From NCBI GenBank assembly GCA_000961575.1, contig LADP01000010.1, positions 38,921 to 102,920 of the forward strand: a stretch of 64,000 bases of DNA, read 5' to 3'. Under the pieces are notes generated by a model. That model searched no databases. It saw only the letters and a program-made list of their open reading frames with translations, and was not told where the DNA came from. Below, in pieces: positions 16,636 through 23,634 of this stretch; position 1 is the first letter of the stretch; each line of letters begins with the position of its first letter. Origin of the DNA: Peptococcaceae bacterium BRH_c8a. GTDB lineage: Bacteria > Bacillota > Desulfotomaculia > Desulfotomaculales > Desulfallaceae. Position numbers and translations under genes: made by a program.

Positions 16636-17754
16636 TTAATCAATTAGTAGCAGTACAACAATCAGTGAACCTACGGCTTTTAATAGCCCGGCAGCTGAGC
16701 CCACTATCAGCGGTTTGCCGCCGGCTTTCTTCATTTCCGCAAAGGAAATTTGCAGACCCAGACCGGTTAAGCCAATGGCAAAGAACCAGCCGTACAACAA
16801 CCGGAACATTTTCAGTTCTGCCGATGCGGGGTCAATGGAGCCAAAGGCACCGAAAGAGGTAAGCGTAACGGTGGCCAGAAAGCCAAGCACAAATAACGGG
16901 AACTTGGACATAAAGGAACCGGTTGTCGCGGCTGCTTCCTGGTTTTCGGACTCATTGCACATCCTGGTGTAGAGCAGCGCAATAACCATTACCACCAGGG
17001 GTAAAAATATAACCCTGGTCAGGTTGAATACTTCGCCGACCTTAAGGCTGATGGAAGGGTTGTCCACCGTCCCCGGGTCGAAAGCCAGGGCGGCCGCTAG
17101 AACTTGGCCGGAATTCAAAATGCCGGTACCGGCCCAGGCGCCGAACTGTTCACTGGAAAGGCCCATCAAGTGTCCCAGAAATGGGAAAGTGAACATACAC
17201 ACCAAACCGAAAGACAGGATAGTGGCTATTGAGTAAGCGATATCCTCACCTTTACCACGCACTGCCGGGGCAACGGCCACGATAGCGGAAACGCCGCACA
17301 CACCCACACCGGCCGCCAGGCAGGCCGCTGAAGAAGTTGGCATATTCATCTTTTTGCCGAACCACATGGTGAAAATAATGGTACCGAAAACAAAGGCCAG
17401 AATCAGAACTACTGATGTGGCTCCCAGCGTAGCCAACTCGGCCAGGCTGTAGAGTGTACCCAGCAGAATAACACCCATTTTAATAAATAGCCGGGAGGTT
17501 TTTACCCCGTCCAGGGCCCAGGATGGGATGCCAATGGTGTTTCTAATGACCATCCCGATAACGATGACCAAAATTACATAATTAATTTTTAATACTTTGC
17601 CTAGAAAGTCGGAATTAGCCTTGAGCACTCCTTCCAGGCCGATCCACTGGGGCAAGCCCAGATCCTTCGTGCCCATGGACAAGGCCGCGATGAAAAACAT
17701 CAGTAATAGTCCGGGTATCACTTTCCATAATTTTGAGGCGTAGCTATCTGTCAT
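16636..17754 (-). CDS. YeiH-type putative sulfate/anion exporter
   Basis: The 372-residue protein has about ten hydrophobic segments and the conserved features of the YeiH family: SSAACLAAGVGVCGVSAIVAVAPAVRGKGEDIAYSIATI, and later WAGTGILNSGQVLAAALAFDPGT. Homologues have been proposed to export sulfate or sulfonate-derived anions, but the substrate is not well established. It begins a minus-strand operon with a 44-residue membrane micro-protein and a UspA-like protein. A NarX/DegS-like sensor kinase is divergently oriented upstream. A paralogue lies at 22052-23209. Confidence 0.88.
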   Translation of the reverse strand: MTDSYASKLWKVIPGLLLMFFIAALSMGTKDLGLPQWIGLEGVLKANSDFLGKVLKINYVILVIVIGMVIRNTIGIPSWALDGVKTSRLFIKMGVILLGTLYSLAELATLGATSVVLILAFVFGTIIFTMWFGKKMNMPTSSAACLAAGVGVCGVSAIVAVAPAVRGKGEDIAYSIATILSFGLVCMFTFPFLGHLMGLSSEQFGAWAGTGILNSGQVLAAALAFDPGTVDNPSISLKVGEVFNLTRVIFLPLVVMVIALLYTRMCNESENQEAAATTGSFMSKFPLFVLGFLATVTLTSFGAFGSIDPASAELKMFRLLYGWFFAIGLTGLGLQISFAEMKKAGGKPLIVGSAAGLLKAVGSLIVVLLLID

Positions 17755-18166
17755 GATTATCCCTCCGAAGTCTAATATTGCTTCCGTGCAGTTAAACCTT
17801 AAGTATAGTAAAACAGTTTAGACCAACAAATAGTCAGGAATTCTCTAATTCACCGCCTTTCTTGTAGATTTAAAACAAGATTTGAGCTTCTAAGCCAAAA
17901 TTAAAACTAGCAATGATGTTGTTAGGCTTTAAGGTCAAATTACAAATGCTAATGATTCGGATAACCACCGCTAATAATTGCGGTACTCAAATAATAGCCC
18001 AACGGCGCAAATAATCAATGCCGGCAGGCTAGTATGGCCTTTTTAGGTAGGGCATGTGACGTGAATGGTTCACCAGGGTGAACACTTTGGTTCATTTTTA
18101 TGACAATTTTGTCCTGAAGGGATGGTTGCATTTGTGTCGAAAATTTAGAAATTGAAGGTGATATAA
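17755..18166. other. Intergenic region between divergent YeiH-type and sensor-kinase genes
   Basis: No gene is seen in these 412 bp. They hold a dyad CCGCTAATAATTGCGG (about 17968-17984) and, on the minus strand, GGGCTATTATTTGAG (18000-17986). A related split sequence lies upstream of the second YeiH gene. A perfect 7-bp inverted repeat GTTCACC-AG-GGTGAAC (18068-18083) sits about 85 bp before the kinase start. These are candidate binding sites for the adjacent LuxR-type regulator. No confident promoter was identified. Confidence 0.45.
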
Positions 18167-19801
18167 GTGAATGACATAAAAAAATATCGCAGCTGGTTTT
18201 TAGCATTTATATCGATAATATTGGTGATACCCGCATTACATCTGTACGGGACTTTTTCCACACCTGTTAAGATAAAGAATTTAGATAGTGATTATAGGCT
18301 TTTATCTGAGTATTACGAACTAAATCATGATCTTACCCAACTGACATCAAGCGCTCGGGCGTACGTTCTGCATATGGACGGGCAGTATATTAGCGAATTT
18401 GATGAGCTTGGCATTGCTGTGGTTACCCGAGAAATGGATCTTTTTAACCGGGCGGCTTCCGAAACGGATAGGGATGCACTAAAAAAAATAATCGACCTGA
18501 CAGAAGCATACATCACCAGTTATCGTAACGAAGTTGTACCGCTATTGGAAAACGGGGATCAGGATTACATGGAGGTGTACCGGGAAAAGTGTGAACCGCT
18601 GGCTTACGAGTTAAGCGTGGTTTCCCGGCAGGCCCTGGCAGGAATGCGGGAAGATTTTACGCGTCATACCGTAAGCGAAACCGCTATGGAAAGCAGCCTG
18701 TGGGTTTTTTCTGCCTTCCTGATGGTTGCTGCTCTGGTGTTACTTGTTTACGGCTGGATGCAAATTGTGTCACCGATGCTGTTTAGACATCACCATCTGG
18801 TGAACCTGGCGGAACTGACCGGTGACGCGCTGGTGGTGATAGACAAACGTGGTCAGGTATCCGCAGTAAACAGAGCAGGTGAAAAACTGTTACATGTTCG
18901 TGCCAAAGATATTGAAGGGGAGCCATTAAATGAAGTCATGGTTCGCTACCCTCTCCTTCAGGGGTTATTTCAGCCCCTGCTGGATTTAGCGTCCAAGGAT
19001 GCGGAAGCGGTAAATAACCAGGTAATATTTGAATTGGGCGGGCAAAGGATGCTTTTGAGTGCAGATTACCATCCTTTATATTTTGCCGGCCAATTATCCG
19101 GCGCCATGCTGGTGACCCGTCCGGTAGAGATCCACAAGGACAAGCGGTTCCTTTTTGATGCCATTGAGGCGGAACGAAAAAAAATATCCATTGAAATACA
19201 CGATTGGGTTGGACGCAACATGTCAACAATTATCCACTCTCTGGATTACACGCTCAAAACCGGTGCCGGGAGAGTTCCGGTGGATTTAAATGAGGATTTG
19301 GTAAAACTGAGATTTCAGTGTCAGAGTGCGGCCATGGATATGCGCGGTATCATGAACGATATCCATCCCTATCTGATTGATAAGGTGGGGCTGCTGTCCG
19401 CACTGGAATCATACGTAACCAGGTTCGAGCAGATACACGGGCGTAAAGTATACATTTTCTACCGGGATCGGGTGCTGAACCTGGGCAAGGCCGAGGAAAT
19501 AATTGTATACCGGATTATCCAGGAGGCTTTAACCAATGTGGTAAAACACAGTAACGCGAATGAAGTGGACATCTATTTCAAGGAAACCGATGGCTCACTG
19601 CAGGTGGAAGTTATGGATAACGGTGAGTCCCAGGGTCAATTAGCGGCGGGCAACGGGTTATGGGGGATGAAGGAAAGAGCCAATTTAATCGGCGGGGATT
19701 TGGTCTGTAACGGCGGAGAAACTGGTTTTGCCGTAACATTAACCGTCCCAGTGACAGCGGAGGGAAAAACCAATGGCCCAGATAAAGATAATGCTTGTTG
19801 A
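18167..19801 (+). CDS. NarX/DegS-like sensor histidine kinase (HisKA_3)
   Basis: The 544-residue kinase has two membrane spans (about 11-31 and 178-198) flanking an extracytoplasmic four-helix-like sensor domain, then a PAS domain (about 215-320). The dimerisation/phospho-acceptor domain of the HisKA_3 type follows, with His345 in KKISIEIHDWVGRNMSTI. The C-terminal ATPase has an N box (RIIQEALTNVVKHSNA) and a G box (GNGLWGMKERA). It starts with GTG 18167 and overlaps the response-regulator gene by 29 bp. Its position between two YeiH-type permeases suggests it senses the transported anion or a related stress, which is inference. Confidence 0.9.
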   Translation: MNDIKKYRSWFLAFISIILVIPALHLYGTFSTPVKIKNLDSDYRLLSEYYELNHDLTQLTSSARAYVLHMDGQYISEFDELGIAVVTREMDLFNRAASETDRDALKKIIDLTEAYITSYRNEVVPLLENGDQDYMEVYREKCEPLAYELSVVSRQALAGMREDFTRHTVSETAMESSLWVFSAFLMVAALVLLVYGWMQIVSPMLFRHHHLVNLAELTGDALVVIDKRGQVSAVNRAGEKLLHVRAKDIEGEPLNEVMVRYPLLQGLFQPLLDLASKDAEAVNNQVIFELGGQRMLLSADYHPLYFAGQLSGAMLVTRPVEIHKDKRFLFDAIEAERKKISIEIHDWVGRNMSTIIHSLDYTLKTGAGRVPVDLNEDLVKLRFQCQSAAMDMRGIMNDIHPYLIDKVGLLSALESYVTRFEQIHGRKVYIFYRDRVLNLGKAEEIIVYRIIQEALTNVVKHSNANEVDIYFKETDGSLQVEVMDNGESQGQLAAGNGLWGMKERANLIGGDLVCNGGETGFAVTLTVPVTAEGKTNGPDKDNAC

Positions 19802-20387
19802 GGATCATAATATCGTCAGGGAAGGCCTCAAAAGGTTGATTGAAATGGAGGAAGGCCTGACAGTGGTGGCGGAGGCCGGTACCTGTGGGGAAGCCCTGGA
19901 TCAAATGCGGGATGATGTGGATATTGTGCTGCTGGACATCAAATTGCCCGATGGTGACGGTCTGGATCTATGCCGGGAGATGGGCAGGGTCAACTGCCGG
20001 GTTAAATATATTGCTCTGACCACGTACGACGACGCTCATTTTATTCGTAAGGCGCTGGAGTGTGGGGTACACGGATTTATTCCCAAGTATGCTTCTTTTG
20101 ACGAAATAAAATCGGCCATCGCAATCACGTTCAGGGAAGGCCGGTACCTGTACCCCGGACTGGGTCTGGACGTGATCATGAAACTGCCCCAAAGCGGCCT
20201 TACCGATACTGAGACCCGGGTGCTGAATATGATTGCCGCCGGCGGGGCTCAAAAGGATGTGGCTGCCGCCATGTTTATAAGTTTGTCCACCCTGCGGCGT
20301 AGGATTAGGGGCATATGTACTAAATTGGGCGTGGAGACCCTGGAGGAAGCTCTTGCTTCGGCGGTCAAAAAAGGATTGGTGCAGTAG
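19773..20387 (+). CDS. NarL/LuxR-type response regulator
   Basis: The 204-residue protein has a receiver domain with phospho-acceptor Asp55 (VLLDIKLPDGDGL) and a conserved Thr in ALTTYDDAHF. A C-terminal LuxR-like helix-turn-helix follows (LTDTETRVLNMIAAGGAQKDVAAAMFISLSTLRRRI). It overlaps its cognate kinase and is followed after 22 bp by a PAS sensor, so the three genes form one operon. The most likely targets are the divergent YeiH operons on either side. Confidence 0.92.
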   Translation: MAQIKIMLVEDHNIVREGLKRLIEMEEGLTVVAEAGTCGEALDQMRDDVDIVLLDIKLPDGDGLDLCREMGRVNCRVKYIALTTYDDAHFIRKALECGVHGFIPKYASFDEIKSAIAITFREGRYLYPGLGLDVIMKLPQSGLTDTETRVLNMIAAGGAQKDVAAAMFISLSTLRRRIRGICTKLGVETLEEALASAVKKGLVQ

Positions 20388-20409
20388 AGCAGCCGGGGAG
20401 GTTTGAAGC

Positions 20410-21858
20410 ATGGCGGACAGGTTTGATAATACCACTAAAACTATGGCTATCCTGGCCGTAATTTTTTTTGTGCTGCTGATTATATTATTTTTTCTGCTGG
20501 AGTTTCGGTTTCTGAAGAAAATTATGGTTGAGTACGAGGATAATATTGAGCGCATTGTGCTGAGCGAAACATATTCTTTTATGCACGAACTGGAGTTTTA
20601 TACCGACACCACCGCAAGCAGGTTGTCCGGTGAGGACAGCCTGCGGGACAAAGAACTACTGAGCGCTATTGCGGCGGAAAACCCCAGGGTGATTGATATT
20701 CAGTTGTTGAATGAACGTGGGTATGTATTACATTCGCTGCGGAGTCCGGCAAATTATTTATACCCCGGCAGCGGGTTGAAACAGGCTGCTCCCGGACGTC
20801 CCTATTTATTTAGTATTGTTGAGCAGGGCCGGGTTAACGAATTGTGTGTGGCGGCAGTTATGGACAGTCATTCCGGGGCCGGCGGTTACTTATTGATTAC
20901 CTACCGAATCAACGATTTACAACAAAAATTTATTTTAAAATATGCCACCCAAAAGTTGAAAATTGCCCTGGTGGATAACGCGGGTAATCCGCTGGTATGG
21001 CCTTTTGCCGAAGACATGATTACTTATCTGGCACCCGACAGGGATAGTCTCACTGCCGACAATGTGCGTTACAGTATCCAACGAGCAGAATTGGACAAAT
21101 CCAACATTAATGTTTTGTTCTTTCATCAAGATACTCACTTTGACACCTATCGCATCATAGCCATTATGTTTCTTTTATTTGCCCTGTATTTTTTAATTTA
21201 TCATTTCATTGTTGAATTTTTTAAAATCAATAACGTTAATTCCTATTTTGAGAATATCGATTTTAATATTTTTAACCATTTGCAAGAGGGTATTATTATT
21301 GCTAATAATGCCGGCAGGCTGGTATTTGCCAACAGCGAGGCGTATAAAATTTTTGCCGGTAAAAGAATCGAAACCGGTAAAACTGTTTTAAGTGAGTTAA
21401 TCGGCCCTCTGGAGGGTCAAAACGGTCGGCTGACCCTAAAAAAATCCGACGATCTGCTGGAAATTATACTATCACCGATTATTAAAAACGGCAGGCAACT
21501 AGGTTCTTTGGCGGTTATCGGCCCTGATTCGGAAAGGGAGAAGCTTTGCCACAATGCTATGGGCAGGGTATTTGAACACTTGGTAGATGGTCTCGTTTTT
21601 GTGGATCGGGAGTGTAAAATCGTGGCATCCAACATGATGGCCAGGTATTATTTAGGTAATCTGCAAGACGGCATGAATTTAGGTGAAGTTAACACTGAAC
21701 TGATGGCCCTGGTGGAAAAACACATCGGCTCTACCAAACCGATTAGAGAAAAGCTGGCTTGGTCTGATGCCCCCTGTGAACTGTTGCCCGTATTCGACGG
21801 CAACGGCCTGTATGCCGGCACGATTATATTCATCAAGAACGAAACCAGTTATTGTTAG
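20410..21858 (+). CDS. Membrane-bound PAS sensor without a recognisable output domain
   Basis: The 482-residue protein has a first span (about 13-36), an extracytoplasmic Cache-like domain (about 40-240) and a second span (IIAIMFLLFALYFLIYHFIV). Two cytoplasmic PAS-like domains follow (about 285-375 and 380-480). It ends after the second PAS domain without kinase, GGDEF or methyl-accepting modules. It follows the kinase/regulator pair by 22 bp and may supply a second input to that kinase. Its stop overlaps the end of the convergent micro-protein gene by a few bases. Confidence 0.75.
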   Translation: MADRFDNTTKTMAILAVIFFVLLIILFFLLEFRFLKKIMVEYEDNIERIVLSETYSFMHELEFYTDTTASRLSGEDSLRDKELLSAIAAENPRVIDIQLLNERGYVLHSLRSPANYLYPGSGLKQAAPGRPYLFSIVEQGRVNELCVAAVMDSHSGAGGYLLITYRINDLQQKFILKYATQKLKIALVDNAGNPLVWPFAEDMITYLAPDRDSLTADNVRYSIQRAELDKSNINVLFFHQDTHFDTYRIIAIMFLLFALYFLIYHFIVEFFKINNVNSYFENIDFNIFNHLQEGIIIANNAGRLVFANSEAYKIFAGKRIETGKTVLSELIGPLEGQNGRLTLKKSDDLLEIILSPIIKNGRQLGSLAVIGPDSEREKLCHNAMGRVFEHLVDGLVFVDRECKIVASNMMARYYLGNLQDGMNLGEVNTELMALVEKHIGSTKPIREKLAWSDAPCELLPVFDGNGLYAGTIIFIKNETSYC

Positions 21859-21968
21859 TAGAACAGCAGTACAATGATCAATATTATTGCTGCAATTGCC
21901 ATAGCGGTTAAATCTTCCAGACGTTCCGATAAGAAATACAATTTGTCGTTATCCCTATCTTTATACAC
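21855..21968 (-). CDS. 37-residue single-span micro-protein following the second YeiH-type permease
   Basis: GTG at 21968 is preceded by GGAGGTG with 8-nt spacing. The product reads VYKDRDNDKLYFLSERLEDL followed by a hydrophobic helix of about 16 residues. It aligns with the micro-protein at 16463-16597 through KL-x3-(F/S)-ER-x-EDL and the membrane span. Both genes lie just downstream of a YeiH-type permease on the same strand (83 bp here). The shared sequence and position suggest a small subunit or regulator of the permease. Confidence 0.75.
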   Translation of the reverse strand: MYKDRDNDKLYFLSERLEDLTAMAIAAIILIIVLLFY

Positions 21969-22015
21969 CAGTGTCACCTCCGAAAAAACTGTTATTTTAT
22001 CTTATGCCGAAGACT

Positions 22016-22033
22016 CCCACTTATATAAGTGGG
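22016..22033. repeat. 18-bp perfect palindrome
   Basis: CCCACTTATATAAGTGGG is a perfect palindrome between the second YeiH-type gene and its micro-protein gene. In RNA it could form a short hairpin or promote processing of the transcript. No U tract follows, so it is not a standard terminator. Confidence 0.6.
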
Positions 22034-22051
22034 ATCTATTTTTTTACTTAA

Positions 22052-23209
22052 TCACGGGTGTTCGGCAATCAACAGTAGCACCACCAGCAAAGCTCCCACC
22101 AGCTTAACCGTGGCTGCTGTTATACCCACCAACAGGTGACTGCCCCCCGCCCGGCGCAGTTCCTCAAAGGAAATTTGCATGCCCAAGCCCGCCAGTCCGA
22201 TGGCAAAAAACCAACTGTACAGGCGTCTAATAAATACCAGTTCGGGGGATGGCGGTGTAGTTTCCCCCAGCATACCGAAAGAGGTCATGAACACTACGAA
22301 CAAAAAACCAACTACAAAAAGAGGAAAGTTTGTTCCCAGTTTGGTGTTGATGCCAAAACCATCACCATCACCATCACCATCACCTTTGCCGGAACGGCTG
22401 CAATAAACAGCCAGGAACAGAACCACAAAAGGCAGAAATAGAATTCTGGTCAGGTTGTATATTTCACCCGTCTTCAAACTAGCCGAGGCATGTTCGGCGG
22501 TGCCGGGGTCGAAGCTCAACGCAGCGGCCAGCACCTGGCCGGAATTAAGTATCCCGGTACCTACCCAGACACCGAATTGGTGCGGGCTTAAACCCAATAA
22601 AGTGCCTATGGCGGGTAGCATAAACAGGTAGAACAGGCCCACACCGAGAATAGTGGCAATAGAATAGGCAACATCGGTGGACTTTGCGCGCACCGCTGGT
22701 GCAACCGCAACGATGGCTGACACACCGCAGATTGCAGTACCGGCCGCCAGCACCGACGCGGCAGCCGGATCTAGCCCCAGCCTTTGCCCCAGATATAGGG
22801 TTAAAGTTAGGGTGAAAATAACAAAAGCCAGAATTATTACAAAGGCAGTGGAACCTAGGTTGGCCAGGTCTCTGAAGCTGTACAGCGAGCCCAGCAAAAT
22901 AACGCCCAGCTTGATAAATAAGCGGGAAGTCCTGGTGATGCCCGGGGCAAGCAGGGGGGGGATGCCGATTAAGTTGCGCAGCAGTATCCCGGTGATAATA
23001 CAGATAAGTACATAATTAAGGTGCAAAATATTAACCAGGTATCTGGCCGTAACCGGCCTTGCTGCCAGTATTGATTCCAAACCTTGCCACTGAGGGAAAC
23101 CCAGATCCGCTCCGCCCCTGGCAACCACAGCTACCGCAACCATGGTTAAAATGCCCGGCAGCAGATGAATTAAATACAGCAGTGTCTTAATTTTCGACAC
23201 ACCCCGCAT
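22052..23209 (-). CDS. YeiH-type putative sulfate/anion exporter, second copy
   Basis: The 385-residue paralogue of the protein at 16636-17754 shares the same signature segments (AICGVSAIVAVAPAVRAKSTDVAYSIATI and WVGTGILNSGQVLAAALSFDPGT) and about ten membrane segments. It differs by a longer loop after span eight that includes a Gly-Asp repeat encoded by a hexanucleotide array. Its start (ATG 23209) lies in a 425-bp region shared with htpG. As with the first copy, a one-span micro-protein follows. Two such operons around one sensor operon imply a dedicated stress or anion response. Confidence 0.87.
   Translation of the reverse strand: MRGVSKIKTLLYLIHLLPGILTMVAVAVVARGGADLGFPQWQGLESILAARPVTARYLVNILHLNYVLICIITGILLRNLIGIPPLLAPGITRTSRLFIKLGVILLGSLYSFRDLANLGSTAFVIILAFVIFTLTLTLYLGQRLGLDPAAASVLAAGTAICGVSAIVAVAPAVRAKSTDVAYSIATILGVGLFYLFMLPAIGTLLGLSPHQFGVWVGTGILNSGQVLAAALSFDPGTAEHASASLKTGEIYNLTRILFLPFVVLFLAVYCSRSGKGDGDGDGDGFGINTKLGTNFPLFVVGFLFVVFMTSFGMLGETTPPSPELVFIRRLYSWFFAIGLAGLGMQISFEELRRAGGSHLLVGITAATVKLVGALLVVLLLIAEHP
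22358..22383. repeat. Hexanucleotide repeat inside the second YeiH-type gene
   Basis: ACCATC is repeated four times, then AC. On the coding (minus) strand this gives alternating Gly-Asp codons in a loop between membrane segments. Because the unit is 6 bp, slippage would lengthen or shorten the loop by two residues without breaking the frame. Confidence 0.8.
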
Positions 23210-23389
23210 AACAATTGTGAAAATTATTTTTTATTCTCCCCTGACAGATCGTTTTTTACCCCGCAGGGGCTTGATACTCCCCGCCCTGCTCGTTTTAGGT
23301 TTATTTTTGTCCGAGTATAAAAATCAAAGCAATTTGGCAATAATTCATTAAAAATAGGGCTATTTGGGTATTATTTATGTTTGAGACAC

Positions 23390-23418
23390 TTGCTTTTAAA
23401 AGCCTTATTTTGTACTAT
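23390..23418 (+). promoter_or_regulatory. Probable SigA promoter of htpG
   Basis: TTGCTT (23390-23395) and TACTAT (23413-23418) are 17 bp apart. The predicted transcription start near 23425 falls at the edge of the CIRCE element, the arrangement expected for HrcA repression. Confidence 0.55.
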
Positions 23419-23426
23419 CAATCTTA

Positions 23427-23453
23427 TTAGCACTCATTTAAAGAGAGTGCTAG
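23427..23453. promoter_or_regulatory. CIRCE element (HrcA operator)
   Basis: TTAGCACTC (23427-23435), a 9-bp spacer, and GAGTGCTAG (23445-23453) match the CIRCE consensus TTAGCACTC-N9-GAGTGCTAA with one mismatch. CIRCE is bound by the heat-shock repressor HrcA. It lies 181 bp upstream of htpG, so htpG is probably part of the HrcA regulon here. Confidence 0.9.
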
Positions 23454-23520
23454 CAAAATAAAAACATTTTTTGCAGCCGAGATGCATGACTAAACAGTAC
23501 CGGTTTTAAAAAAGTAAGAC

Positions 23521-23586
23521 GGGCACCTCTGCCTGACCCAAAAGGTGCCCGCATCAAATAAACCGGCCCCAGGTTAATACCTGGGG
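23521..23586 (+). promoter_or_regulatory. Two hairpins in the long htpG 5' untranslated region
   Basis: GGGCACCT (23521-23528) pairs with AGGTGCCC (23543-23550), and CCCCAGGT (23567-23574) pairs with ACCTGGGG (23579-23586). Neither is followed by a U tract. They sit in a leader of roughly 210 nt between the predicted start site and the htpG AUG and may affect mRNA stability or temperature response. No known riboswitch class is recognised. Confidence 0.5.
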
Positions 23587-23634
23587 TGCGGTGTTGTTTG
23601 AACAAAATTATTATTAAAGGTTAAAGGAGGGCGC

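Noticed and set aside
22358..22383. CATCAC repeat looking like a hexahistidine tag or vector contamination
   Set aside because: In the real (minus-strand) frame it encodes Gly-Asp, and it sits inside an otherwise normal chromosomal gene.
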